Shown here piece by piece: positions 24,316 through 32,566 of a DNA stretch of 42,836 bases. The DNA comes from Pseudodesulfovibrio profundus (GTDB lineage Bacteria; Desulfobacterota; Desulfovibrionia; Desulfovibrionales; Desulfovibrionaceae). The stretch spans positions 1 to 42,836 of the forward strand of contig NZ_LT907976.1 of assembly GCF_900217235.1 (NCBI RefSeq), written 5' to 3'. The notes below the pieces were generated by a model, which did no database searches, was not told where the DNA came from, and saw only the letters and a list, made by a program, of their open reading frames with translations. Each line of letters opens with the position of its first letter. Position 1 is the first letter of the stretch. A program made the translations under genes and the position numbers.

Positions 24316-24403
24316 ATTCTTCTAATTCTAGAAAGAACTGACCTTGACATTTGTATGCCATACGTTTATTTCTGACTTAGAAGAATGGAGGAACTAGAAG
24401 AAT
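24316..24403. repeat. TAGAAGAAT motif cluster upstream of parA (candidate centromere)
   Basis: The 9-mer TAGAAGAAT occurs at 24316-24324 (minus), 24378-24386 (plus) and 24395-24403 (plus, within AACTAGAAGAAT). A copy of the 12-mer lies inside the following small gene at 25286-25297 (minus), with an 11/12 match at 25232-25243. Repeats next to parA are typical sites for the DNA-binding partner. Confidence 0.55.
24344..24372 (+). promoter_or_regulatory. parA promoter with small operator palindrome
   Basis: A consensus -35 TTGACA (24344-24349) is followed after 17 bases by a weak -10, TATTTC. Within the spacer is GTATG-C-CATAC (24353-24363), a perfect inverted repeat that a small DNA-binding partner could occupy for autoregulation. 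It lies 30 bases upstream of the parA start. Confidence 0.6.
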
Positions 24404-25154
24404 GAGAAGAATAGCCGTTGCAGTTTCCAAAGGTGGAGTCGGCAAAACAACCACCGCCGTCAACCTGGCTGCTCGACTGGCCAGCACGGGCAAAAAGGTG
24501 TTGCTGGTCGACGCTGACACACAGGGGCAGGCGGCGAAATTCCTGGGCGTTGAGCCGCCATATGGACTCTATGAATTCCTGACCGGAGCTGGCGGTATCC
24601 ATCGGAAGGAAGCCATATACCCAGCGCGGAAGAATCTTTACCTGCTCGCTGGCGGGATGCCTCTCGTCGAGCTGAAGAACTGGCTTGGCGAACAGCCAAG
24701 GGAAGGCCGAGAGCGTATCCTGGCCAGCAAGCTGAAGCCACGCGAGGACGTGCTTGATTATCTCATTTTCGACTGTGCGCCGGGGTGGGACATTCTCTCG
24801 GTCAACATCCTATGCTGCGCCGATGAGATCCTGACGCCGGTAAAGCTCGAAGGCGCGGCCTTGGACGGGCTGAAGGAGTTTCTCCTCTATGTGAAGGCGG
24901 CGAAAAAGCATAACCCCGCCCTTGATCTCAACTACATTCTGCCCACGATGGTGGACCAAAGAAACCGCCAGACGGGCGAATTCATGGAGCAGCTCAAGAA
25001 GCATTTTGACGGCAAGCTCTGTGATCCGATCCGGATCAACGTCAAGTTGTCCGAGGCCGTATCCTTCGGCCAGACCATTTTCGAATACAGCAAACAAGCG
25101 GCCGGCGCTGAAGACTACGCACGACTGGCCAGGAGGATAAAGAGCGATGGTTAA
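24402..25154 (+). CDS. parA: ParA-type partition ATPase
   Basis: This 250-aa P-loop ATPase of the ParA/MinD family has the deviant Walker A near the start (AVSKGGVGKTTTAVNLA), Walker A' (VLLVDADTQGQAAKFLG) and Walker B-like YLIFDCAPGWDILSVNIL. It lacks an N-terminal helix-turn-helix, like short type Ib ParA proteins. It drives plasmid segregation over the nucleoid with a small DNA-binding partner. It starts at ATG 24402 behind GGAGG at some distance, with a candidate binding motif overlapping the start. It overlaps the next gene by 8 bases. Confidence 0.93.
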   Translation: MRRIAVAVSKGGVGKTTTAVNLAARLASTGKKVLLVDADTQGQAAKFLGVEPPYGLYEFLTGAGGIHRKEAIYPARKNLYLLAGGMPLVELKNWLGEQPREGRERILASKLKPREDVLDYLIFDCAPGWDILSVNILCCADEILTPVKLEGAALDGLKEFLLYVKAAKKHNPALDLNYILPTMVDQRNRQTGEFMEQLKKHFDGKLCDPIRINVKLSEAVSFGQTIFEYSKQAAGAEDYARLARRIKSDG

Positions 25155-25506
25155 AAAGAAGAAAGAGACGATGCCGGATATGTTTGGTGACGACATTGAC
25201 CCTATTGAGTCAGCTCTTGGAAGAAAAGAAGAACTAGAAGAAAAGAAGTCAAAAAAGACTGTCTCAAAAGGCATAAGCGAAAAACATTCTTCTAGTTATT
25301 CTACGAGAAGAAAGGAAGAAAAAATAAAAGTTGGCTATTATATTTCTGAGCTTCGCCAGGAGCGACTTGAGGCGGCCTGGTTACGTGCGAGGCTTGACGG
25401 TTTGCCAGTCAAAAGCAAGAGCGCCATGGTCGAGATCGCGCTTGATATCATGTTCGCGGATTTGGAAAAAGGCGAGGATTCGGAGATACGAAAGCGGTTT
25501 GCATAA
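25147..25506 (+). CDS. small ParB/ParG-like centromere-binding protein
   Basis: This 119-aa protein is translationally coupled to parA. A flexible, charged N-terminus of about 55 residues (KKETMPDMFGDDIDPIESAL, then many K/E) precedes a compact C-terminus that looks like ribbon-helix-helix (IKVGYYISELRQERLEAAWL, then VKSKSAMVEIALDIMFADL). That layout matches ParG-type partners, whose tail stimulates ParA ATPase. The call is from context and architecture; there is no strong family signature. Two copies of the candidate binding motif lie inside the gene. Confidence 0.7.
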   Translation: MVKKKKETMPDMFGDDIDPIESALGRKEELEEKKSKKTVSKGISEKHSSSYSTRRKEEKIKVGYYISELRQERLEAAWLRARLDGLPVKSKSAMVEIALDIMFADLEKGEDSEIRKRFA

Positions 25507-25542
25507 CTATCTAATACCCATAATTAAAAACCGGAGGAAAGC

Positions 25543-25782
25543 ATGGACATCAAGGGTCTCTTTTTTCACACAGAAGTAAATGGCCAAATTCAATTCCAGG
25601 GGCAAATATTGAATGAGATCTCAAAAGCACAAATTGAGGTCCAGCTCTATTCTTTTGCTGACGGTGCGCCGACCGATATTGAGATTTGGAATGTCAAGGA
25701 TCACAATTTCGCTGCCTTTTTCCGCACCGATGAGGACATGAATCTTTCATACTACGCTCGGACCAAGATCGAAAAACGTTGA
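25543..25782 (+). CDS. hypothetical small protein
   Basis: This 79-aa protein has GGAGG 7-8 bases before the ATG. It starts MDIKGLFFHTEVNGQIQFQG and contains IEVQLYSFADGAPTDIEIWN. It is soluble with no transmembrane segment and no recognised domain. It lies 36 bases behind the partition partner and may share its transcript. Confidence 0.65.
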   Translation: MDIKGLFFHTEVNGQIQFQGQILNEISKAQIEVQLYSFADGAPTDIEIWNVKDHNFAAFFRTDEDMNLSYYARTKIEKR

Positions 25783-25857
25783 TCATAGAAGCGTGAGCCA
25801 CATATATTGTGTGGCTGCGGCCAGTTTGAGATCGTCCAGGGATATGGATTTCTTCAT
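25783..25857 (-). CDS. 24-aa small ORF behind resolvase (possible gene remnant)
   Basis: The ATG overlaps the resolvase stop (ATGA). The peptide begins MKKSISLDDLKLAAATQYMW and stops after 24 residues, and its end overlaps a hairpin AGCCACA/TGTGTGGCT (25796-25816). It may be the stub of a longer gene that followed the resolvase, or a true small coupled peptide. Confidence 0.35.
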   Translation of the reverse strand: MKKSISLDDLKLAAATQYMWLTLL

Positions 25858-26426
25858 ACGCCGACCTCCTGAAGCCTGGTGTAAACTGTCGTGCGGCTGA
25901 CGCCGTACTCTCTTGCAAGCGCGGCCACGCGCTCCCCAGCCTCCTTCCTCTCCAGGATCTCGGCCACCTGGTCATCGGTGAGCTGCCGTTTCCGGCCTTT
26001 ATAAACGCCCTTGGCCTTGGCCCGGGCAATTCCTTCGGCCTGGCGCTCGCGGATCAGTGACCGCTCGAACTCGGCGAAAGCGCCCATCATTTGTAGCATG
26101 AGCCGTCCCATGGGATCGCCCTTCTCGTCGGCCTCAAAGGTGAGGCCTTCGCGGTTGAAGACGATGGCCACGCCACGCCCGTTGAGATCCTGCACGATCC
26201 CTTGCAGGTCCTGAAGATTCCGAGCGAGCCGGTCGATGGAATGCACATGAAGCACGTCACCGGCCCTGACGAAGGACAGGGCAGCATCAAGGCCCGGGCG
26301 GTCGGTACTGCCGGCGCTGGCCTGGTCTTGAAATAGTTTGTCGAGCTGGGCCCGGCGCGTTAGCCCTTCGAGCTGGCGATCCGGATTCTGTTCGACCGTT
26401 GAAACTCGCACATATCCAACATTCAT
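25854..26426 (-). CDS. serine recombinase (resolvase/invertase family)
   Basis: This 190-aa protein has the N-terminal catalytic domain with the nucleophile serine in VGYVRVSTVEQN, the SIDRLARN segment with active-site arginines, and AFAEFERSLIRERQ before the long helix. A C-terminal helix-turn-helix (EAGERVAALAREYGVSRTTVY) completes it. The length is typical of Tn3 resolvases and invertases. On a plasmid it could resolve multimers. It overlaps the upstream gene by 4 bases. No res-site array was recognised. Confidence 0.92.
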   Translation of the reverse strand: MNVGYVRVSTVEQNPDRQLEGLTRRAQLDKLFQDQASAGSTDRPGLDAALSFVRAGDVLHVHSIDRLARNLQDLQGIVQDLNGRGVAIVFNREGLTFEADEKGDPMGRLMLQMMGAFAEFERSLIRERQAEGIARAKAKGVYKGRKRQLTDDQVAEILERKEAGERVAALAREYGVSRTTVYTRLQEVGV

Positions 26427-26665
26427 TTTTGAAGCCTCTCTTTCATGGCCATGACCTTCTCGCGGTCGAGGCCTGCCGAATCAATGAGCCGGTCCAACAG
26501 CCCCGGCATTTTATCTAGTTCGTCAAAAAAGTCCGTTATCACCACTTCCACAGTCGCTGAAGCGTCTCCGCTTCGCAGGATAGACAATAACTCAGCCTCG
26601 CTGAACTGTATCCGGTGTCTGAGATTTGCTAGTACAGTTGCGGTTTTAAGCGGTGAAAATTCCAT
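26423..26665 (-). CDS. hypothetical protein coupled to resolvase
   Basis: This 80-aa acidic, helical protein (AELLSILRSGDASATVEV, then LDKMPGLLDRLIDSAGLDRE) overlaps the resolvase start by 4 bases (ATGA). It lies 5 bases behind the next gene upstream. No family is recognised. The three genes form a minus-strand operon. Confidence 0.65.
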   Translation of the reverse strand: MEFSPLKTATVLANLRHRIQFSEAELLSILRSGDASATVEVVITDFFDELDKMPGLLDRLIDSAGLDREKVMAMKERLQK

Positions 26666-26670
26666 GGCGG

Positions 26671-26892
26671 TTATATCTTGCGCCAGCCGGGAATTTTGGC
26701 GTCTCTGGCAGCTCTGTACACTTCCTGCATGACATGGAGCAGCATGTCATCACCGGCCAGGCCTTTGAGCGTGGCAGCATGGGCCAGCTCATCGAGCTTG
26801 GCCGAGATCTCGTCACGGTAGAGCGTCTTGGCCAGTTGATAAATGTCGGGCCGCATGTGGTGCGTTTCGCCCAGGAGAAGAACGTCAGGCAT
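26671..26892 (-). CDS. hypothetical protein, first gene of the resolvase operon
   Basis: This 73-aa protein starts at MPDVLLLGETHHMRPDIYQL, with GGAGG 5-6 bases upstream; longer starts lack such a site. It contains LAGDDMLLHVMQEVYRAARD and ends GWRKI. It is helical and soluble, with no recognised domain. Confidence 0.65.
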   Translation of the reverse strand: MPDVLLLGETHHMRPDIYQLAKTLYRDEISAKLDELAHAATLKGLAGDDMLLHVMQEVYRAARDAKIPGWRKI

Positions 26893-26997
26893 GTGCGCCT
26901 CCTTTTTTTGAATCATACACACCCAGTAAAGACAAGTCTAGATCCCAACCGGAAAGCGTTCACAAAAAAAAGATTGGACTCTAAATTAACACTTTTT

Positions 26998-27013
26998 CAG
27001 ACTGGCCAGTCTG
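26998..27013. promoter_or_regulatory. perfect 16-bp palindrome
   Basis: CAGACTGGCCAGTCTG is a perfect palindrome in the AT-rich gap between the start of the resolvase operon and the end of the membrane-protein gene at 27031. It could be an operator or a recombinase site; its role is unknown. Confidence 0.45.
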
Positions 27014-27030
27014 TTTAGTTGGGGTACACC

Positions 27031-27462
27031 CTATTCTGATTTAATATTTTTTTCATGAAGTTGATTCAGCCGGGCTTGCTGTTGATCATACTCCTCAGAC
27101 TGTATTTCTCTCAGCAGCCGGTAGGCATAAAAACCGAATGGTACAATTGGAACGAACGAAGCAAAGCTCAAAAAGAAATTTTGTGTTGCTTCATAGATCA
27201 CAGCCCAAAGAAACCCGACAAGATCGTACCCAAACCCGGCAAAAAAACCGAAATTCATCAACAGCCAGTGCTTCCTCAAGGGCTTGGTTTGAGTAAAAAA
27301 TAAATATGAAAATCCACCAACAGAAGAGCCTACGAACAACCCCATACCTACGAATGTCAAATCTCTGAGCTTGTAAGGCATCAGCAAATTTATTCCGACG
27401 CTGGCACCAAGCCCGGCAGCAATACCAAGCAAAATACACAATATAAATAGACACTTCTTCAC
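27031..27462 (-). CDS. hypothetical four-helix membrane protein
   Basis: This 143-aa protein has four hydrophobic segments: CLFILCILLGIAAGLGASVG, FVGMGLFVGSSVGGFSYLFF, LLMNFGFFAGFGYDLVGFLW and FASFVPIVPFGFYAYRLL. A charged cytoplasmic tail (EEYDQQQARLNQLHEKNIKSE) follows. GGAGTG precedes the ATG. No family is recognised. It stands alone between the resolvase operon and repeat R1. Confidence 0.68.
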   Translation of the reverse strand: MKKCLFILCILLGIAAGLGASVGINLLMPYKLRDLTFVGMGLFVGSSVGGFSYLFFTQTKPLRKHWLLMNFGFFAGFGYDLVGFLWAVIYEATQNFFLSFASFVPIVPFGFYAYRLLREIQSEEYDQQQARLNQLHEKNIKSE

Positions 27463-27610
27463 AACAGGGTCACTCCTTTAACTTGATAAATCGCACACTG
27501 ATGGCTGACGTTCACAAACAGCGGTTTGAGTTACATACACAATGCAACCCCTTTTACTCAAGAAAAGTAAGAGAATTGTGGTCAGCGCAATTTTCCCGGG
27601 CACAAGTAGA

Positions 27611-27881
27611 GCGTCTTGGCAGGGGCTACCGGGGGTCAAGGAGGGCAGCGCGATTATGCTCACCGAAGCGAAGCGCAGGGGAGGGATAAAAGCGCTGGCC
27701 AGCGAAGCGATCCTTGACGCCTGGTCGACCCGATCTATGCTCGATGGAGGGCGTCAGCCCCCACAGCGAAGCGCCAGCGCAGCAACAGGGGCTGACCCCT
27801 TGCCACGCGGCGAGCTGCCCCCGGAGGGCCGCCGGAGGCCTTAAAAGGGAAAGCCCCCTGACCAGGTTGGACAGAGGACTT
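27611..27881. repeat. R1, 271-bp dispersed GC-rich repeat
   Basis: This is a near-copy of 39512-39783 (R2) in the same orientation, differing by a handful of substitutions and short indels. It starts GCGTCTTGGCAGGGGCTACC and ends TTGGACAGAGGACTT. It is rich in the 8-mer GCGAAGCG and in G/C runs that can fold. The frames across it differ between the two copies, so it is not protein-coding. The stretch 27463-27610 before it and the 66 bp after it hold no gene. Confidence 0.85.
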
Positions 27882-27947
27882 ACACTCCAGATAGACTCTC
27901 CCCTTCACTCCTTGTCGCCATCGGGGCCGACAAAATTTATATTTAAA

Positions 27948-29629
27948 CCTGAATCCGTGAATAAGTGTTGCCAACGTTGTTGGCTCGAAATTTCAACCAT
28001 ATTTTTCGAAAATCCAGGCGACTTTCGACCTGAAAATTTTCAACTGAAGGACCATTGTCGCTTCGCAAGCTCTGAGAACCGACTTTTCGCAGTTTTCAGA
28101 CGCACTACTCCTAGGAATGCAGCCTAATGACCATCTCGTTACGCCGTCTTGAGACGATAGAACAGGTCAGAGACCACCTTGAACCATGGCTCCGGGCAGG
28201 AGACATGCAGGATTACCTTGCGTGCATGGCGGGTGATCCGAGCACAAATGCTCATCATGCTCCGCATGACCGTCTTGGTTCTGCGACGGTTGGCTTTTTT
28301 CAGCCCCAGCATCCGAGCCACAACCAAGTCCACGGAGGCTACCCGAAGCATGTTGTAGACCAGCATGCCCAAGCGCAGGAAGGCGGCATTCACGGCAAAC
28401 TTGCCCGACGGCAGGCGTTCCATGTCCATCTCGGTCTTGAATTCCCCGTGATGCTGCTCGCTGGTGCCCCGCTTGCGATACAGTTTCAAAGCCTGGTCGG
28501 CATCAAATTCCAGGTTAGTCCACAATACGCAGACGCGGACCTCTGGAATCATCATGAACACACCGTCCTTGCTCAACACTTCCGTGACCTCGAAAATCTG
28601 GCGGACCGGCCTTTTCTTTTTGCCGATCTCACGCATCACGAAGCCCCGGTAGATCCGACCTTTTTCTCGGGACGTTACGAAATTCTCTACTTTCTGCGCG
28701 TGCTCCTTGGCCGTGGCGAGCCAGCCGGTCACCGGCTCCCTGCGCAGATTGTGCTTGATGATGAAGCCGGTGCGCGCCTGCGTGCACAGAGTCTCCAGAC
28801 GCTCCTTGCTGTCAAATCCGCTGTCGGCCACCACGAGGATGTTCGCATCCACCATGGACTTGGCGTACCCGAGGCTCTCCAGGATGAACTCATCCGTGCC
28901 CTCGCAACTGGAATGGCTCGACCCGGGGCGAAGCTTGCCGTTGACCATCCAGCCGCCACCAAGATGAGCAAAGATCGGAGCGAAGCCGAATCTCTTGTCG
29001 TACGTCGCGCTGGCACCTTCCTTCTCGGTGTCGGCGTTATCAAAAATGCTGACGTCGATATCAAGGCGCACCCAGTGCTCTTTCTTGTTGTCGTCCCTGG
29101 TCATTTCAATGAGTTCAGGCTGCATTCCGGTCTTCTTCCACAGTTCGACCGAGCAGCGGGGCAACTGGGCATCCAGGTCAGTTTCCAAGGCGATCCGCTG
29201 AAACCGTTGCCGCAAAATTTCGGCGGAAGGAACGCGTCCAAGGCCAAGGCTGGTCGCGAAGAAATCGTCGCCGTAGTACTCACGAACATGGTCGAAATCC
29301 GTTTTGCCTTGGCACATGAGGCCGACCAATGTGCGGAAAATTTCACGCTCCTTGATCTGCGGAGCTTTTCCAGGCCCAAGACGGTCGACCAGTGTATCCA
29401 GACCGCACACCCTGGCCATCTCGCCGATCAGAGCCAGGCCGACGTGGCCAATGTTGTTTCCTTCGTTTCGCTTGATATCGGTGATGAGCATTGCAACCTC
29501 CTGTCGCACCCAATGGGTGCAAAAACTCATTCAGGAAAAGCAAGTCCAATATACCGGTATCATTGATTTATTTCAACCACAAAATGTTTCAAAACTGTAT
29601 ATTCAATGCAACTTTTTCACGGATTTAGG
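27948..29629 (-). mobile_element. IS1380-family insertion sequence
   Basis: This element of about 1,682 bp holds one transposase gene. The ends carry imperfect inverted repeats that begin CCTGAATCCGTGAA on the left and read CCTAAATCCGTGAA from the right. Length and end sequence fit IS1380. The right end lies inside the IS1595 transposase gene. No matching target duplication was found, so the left flank may have been rearranged. Confidence 0.8.
28139..29491 (-). CDS. IS1380-family transposase
   Basis: This 450-aa DDE transposase has RLDIDVSIFDN (first aspartate), FAPIFAHLGGGWMVNGKLRPG, ILVVADSGFDSKE (second aspartate) and YRKRGTSEQHHGEFKTEMD (glutamate). All are characteristic of IS1380. The start is taken as the ATG at 29491, which has AGGAGG 6 bases upstream; the frame extends to 29530. 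It is intact. Confidence 0.9.
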   Translation of the reverse strand: MLITDIKRNEGNNIGHVGLALIGEMARVCGLDTLVDRLGPGKAPQIKEREIFRTLVGLMCQGKTDFDHVREYYGDDFFATSLGLGRVPSAEILRQRFQRIALETDLDAQLPRCSVELWKKTGMQPELIEMTRDDNKKEHWVRLDIDVSIFDNADTEKEGASATYDKRFGFAPIFAHLGGGWMVNGKLRPGSSHSSCEGTDEFILESLGYAKSMVDANILVVADSGFDSKERLETLCTQARTGFIIKHNLRREPVTGWLATAKEHAQKVENFVTSREKGRIYRGFVMREIGKKKRPVRQIFEVTEVLSKDGVFMMIPEVRVCVLWTNLEFDADQALKLYRKRGTSEQHHGEFKTEMDMERLPSGKFAVNAAFLRLGMLVYNMLRVASVDLVVARMLGLKKANRRRTKTVMRSMMSICARITRHARKVILHVSCPEPWFKVVSDLFYRLKTA

Positions 29630-30196
29630 GAACAGGAAAAAACTGTCCCTGGGGATGCCGTTGAACCGGCGGAGGTGGCGCTTGGCTTGGTTCCAAAAGT
29701 TCTCAATCCCATTGATGTGGTTTTGCCTGTCCACGAACCTTTCAGAGTGATTGATCCGCACATGGTGGAAGTCCGAGACATCCAGCGCATCATAGCTTCT
29801 GAAAGCGTCAGTGTACACGATACTGTCCGGCAAGATCATACGCTCCATGATGGGGAGAAGTGTCGTGCTCCGGGCGTTTGGGATCATGACCGTATAAACC
29901 CGCCCTCCACGCTTCAACAAGCCGAAAACAGGGACTTTCCCTGCAGCACCTCGACCGCGCTTGCCTTTCCTGACTCCTCCGAAGTAGCTCTCATCAACTT
30001 CAATCTCACCGTCGAATGGCGATGCCTTTTCCATCTCATCGGCAATGATTTTCCTCAGCCGAGTGAAAAACGTGGCCGCCGTGTTCTTGTTGACGTCCAC
30101 CAGTTGAGCGGCAGCACGTGCCGTTGTGCCGGCAATGAAGTGCTCAATGAGCCTGGCCCGCTTCTGTGGGCTGAGCCTGCTTTTCCTTTCGTACAT
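29603..30196 (-). pseudogene. IS1595-family transposase, C-terminus cut by IS1380
   Basis: The protein begins MYERKSRLSPQKRARLIEHF and shows IEVDESYFGG, IVYTDAFRSYDAL and an ENFWNQAKRHLRRFNG end, as in IS1595/IS1016 transposases. Native sequence stops after RDSFFLF; the last residues come from the IS1380 terminus (29603-29629). The usual C-terminal segment after FFLF is therefore missing. The element's outer end is around 30222-30242 (CTTAGCTAGGACAGCCCC); the other end was not found. Confidence 0.82.
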
Positions 30197-30306
30197 GATG
30201 CCATCCTAAGCCTAAGCGGAGTGCTTAGCTAGGACAGCCCCTTAATTTTTATATTTTTAGTGCCATTAACATGCCTTTGAACAAGTAGGCAATTATGGAG
30301 ACCGAA

Positions 30307-30518
30307 ATGAATAACTGGCCTGAATACCTTGAAATTGCTTCTTTAGCTTTCGTCACTCTCGGTACAATTTTTCTACGAATAGCCGACAAGAAAACGCCCT
30401 TACCTGATGCAACTAAAAACCTATTAGGAGGCCTAGATTCGGCAATTGAAAAAACGGTTACAAGATGGAAGGTCGCCGGCTACACATTGCTCATTGCTGC
30501 CCCTGTGGTGCAGGCAAG
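30307..30518 (+). pseudogene. small membrane protein gene, 3' end cut by IS200-type MITE
   Basis: The ATG at 30307 has TGGAG 6 bases upstream. The frame gives MNNWPEYLEIASLAFVTLGT, a first hydrophobic segment, and a second near the end (VAGYTLLIAAPVVQA). After that it runs into the hairpin end of the MITE, which adds IPPAKPGA and a stop. About 70 native residues remain. The family is not recognised. Confidence 0.55.
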
Positions 30519-30780
30519 TCAGATACCCCCGGCAAAGCCGGGGGCTTGAGCTTGTGAGCCGCTCAAAGCGGCTTTAAGAACCGCCTAAAGGCGGAAAGAG
30601 CGGTTCTTCGACAGCAGTCCCTTGTTCTTTACATATTGCCATTGCCAGCCATTTCGAGGCCCGAAAACCATGGGTAACACTCCATAGACACTGTCGTTTG
30701 TTGAGGGGCTTACGCCAAGAATGACTCCCGCATAAGTAGAACTCTTACGGTCCCCCGGCAGAGCCGGGGGATTTCTCATT
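30519..30780. mobile_element. IS200-derived MITE (tnpA deleted)
   Basis: Both ends match the IS200 at 36565-37170. The left block CCCCCGGCAAAGCCGGGGGC is followed by the same two hairpins (GCCGCTCAAAGCGGC and CCGCCTAAAGGCGG). The right block is GGTCCCCCGGCAGAGCCGGG, then ATTTCTCATTGG. The middle is only about 170 bp and holds no transposase. Such a unit can be moved in trans by the TnpA at 36627-37058. Boundaries are accurate to a few bases. Confidence 0.8.
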
Positions 30781-31397
30781 GGATTAAAATTTTCATCCAA
30801 ACCTTTTGGTTCTCTTAACAGCAGATGAAGCTCATTCCTAGCCGAAAAAATCCCGCTATAACAGGTTCATCCGGCTCAAGAGTACTTTTGACAAAATGAA
30901 AGGACATGGCGTCCAACCGATGGAAGTACCACCAACCATCGGGAGGAAGAACCACCATGTCCACGAGTTTGATGTATCACGCCTTCGGTCTGACCGGCTT
31001 CGACTATGTTCGGCAGTCGTTTGTGGCCGGGAACATTATCTTTGATGTCCGGCCCAAGCCGAAACTGGTCAGATGTCCGGAATGTAAAAGCCAAGAGGTC
31101 GTTCGACGTGGGTCATTTGAGAGGTGGCTCAGGACCGTTCCCATCGGCTTCAAACCTGTTTGGCTGTGTGTGGAGGCTCCGCGAGTAGAATGTCGGAAGT
31201 GTGGCTGTGTTCGACGAATCGACCTGAAGATTGCCGAGCCGAGGCGTTGGTACACAAGGGCTTTTGAGCGATTCGCATTGGCACTCACCAAGATGATGAC
31301 CATGCTTGATGCATCTGCCTTACTCGGTATCGGGTGAGAAGTGGGTTCACTTCCTTGGACCAGTCAGCGGCGAATTTAAGGTGGACAGTTTCATAGG

Positions 31398-32279
31398 CTA
31401 CGCCGCCTTGTGGGGCCAAGCCAGAGGGGGTACCCCCTCTGGCTTGGGGCCTTCCTGATATATCTCCATCGGCTTTCTGCCGTCAAACGCCTTGTGTGGG
31501 CGGCGGTTGTTGTAGAAATCGATCCACCAGGCCAGGGCCTGCCGCAACTCGCTTCCCGTTTCCAATTCCCGCAGATACACGCATTCGTATTTCAGTGATC
31601 GCCACAGGCGTTCGATCATGACGTTGTCCATCCAGCGGCCGCGGCCGTCCATGGAGATGCGGGCTCCGGCTTCCCGGAGCGTCCGTGTGAACTCGTAGCT
31701 CGTAAACTGCGAGCCTTGGTCCGTGTTGAAGATTTCGGGCACGCCGTAGCGGTTCAGGGCCTCCTCCAGGGCGGACACGCAGAAGTCCGCTTCCATGGTG
31801 TTCGACAGCCGCCAGGAGAGCACCGCGCGGCTGTGCCAGTCCATGATCGCCACGAGGTACAGGAAGCCCCGCTTCATCGGGATGTACGTGATGTCGGCGC
31901 ACCACACCTGGTTCGGCCTCGTGATCGCCTTGCCGCGCAGCAGATACGGATACGTCTTGTGCTGCGGATGAGGCTGGCTGGTTCGCGGCTTCTGATAGAC
32001 CGCCATCAACCCCATCTTGCGCATGAGCCGCCGGACGCGATTGCGCCCGAGTTGATGGCCCTCATCGCGCAGGATGTTGCGCATCTGCCGGGAGCCGAAG
32101 AACGGCAACTCCAGGAACAACTCGTCGATGCGCTTCATGAGCGCCAAGTTGGACGCGGACTCGCCGATCGGCTGGTAATAGTACGTTGAGCGGTGCAGCT
32201 TGAGGATTTCGCACTGCCGTCGAACACTGAGCATCGGATGCCCCTTGTCGACGATGTCTCGCCTTCGCTCGCAGCTCAT
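31398..32279 (-). CDS. IS3-family transposase OrfB (copy C)
   Basis: This 293-aa DDE integrase-core protein is the same length as copies A and B, with scattered substitutions (for example [17 protein letters not shown]). [10 protein letters not shown] and [11 protein letters not shown] are conserved. Here the first codon is ATG, overlapping the orfA stop as ATGA. Confidence 0.93.
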   Translation of the reverse strand: MSCERRRDIVDKGHPMLSVRRQCEILKLHRSTYYYQPIGESASNLALMKRIDELFLELPFFGSRQMRNILRDEGHQLGRNRVRRLMRKMGLMAVYQKPRTSQPHPQHKTYPYLLRGKAITRPNQVWCADITYIPMKRGFLYLVAIMDWHSRAVLSWRLSNTMEADFCVSALEEALNRYGVPEIFNTDQGSQFTSYEFTRTLREAGARISMDGRGRWMDNVMIERLWRSLKYECVYLRELETGSELRQALAWWIDFYNNRRPHKAFDGRKPMEIYQEGPKPEGVPPLAWPHKAA

Positions 32280-32566
32280 ATCTTTGCGAAGGCTTGTTGC
32301 AAAAAATCCTTCTCCACCGTGAGCTGGCCGATCTTGGCGTGAAGCTCTTTTATCCGGGCCTCATCGCTTTGTTGGGTCTTTTGGGCCTTGCCCGCAAAGC
32401 CAGCTACGATCTGCTCCTTGGCCTGCTTCTTCCACTGGGAAACCTGGTTGGGATGCACGCCGTACCTGCTGGCGAGCTCGGACAGGGTGTGTTCGCCGGA
32501 CAAGGCATCCAACGCGACACGGGTCTTGAATTCGGCGGTAAAGTTCCTTCTTTTCCTGGACATCAA
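32276..32566 (-). CDS. IS3-family transposase OrfA (copy C)
   Basis: This 96-aa DNA-binding subunit has NFTAEFKTRVALDALSGEHT and LASRYGVHPNQVSQWKKQAK. The run T TTT TTG before the stop is kept as in copies A and B, supporting a conserved -1 frameshift site. GGAGG lies before the ATG. Confidence 0.92.
   Translation of the reverse strand: MMSRKRRNFTAEFKTRVALDALSGEHTLSELASRYGVHPNQVSQWKKQAKEQIVAGFAGKAQKTQQSDEARIKELHAKIGQLTVEKDFLQQAFAKI

Noticed and set aside
27542..28127. Frames over R1 (100 aa and 137 aa)
   Set aside because: The corresponding frames are not kept in R2, and the composition is that of folded GC-rich DNA.
28127..29566. 479-aa plus-strand frame
   Set aside because: It is antisense to the IS1380 transposase, whose catalytic motifs and ribosome-binding site are on the minus strand.
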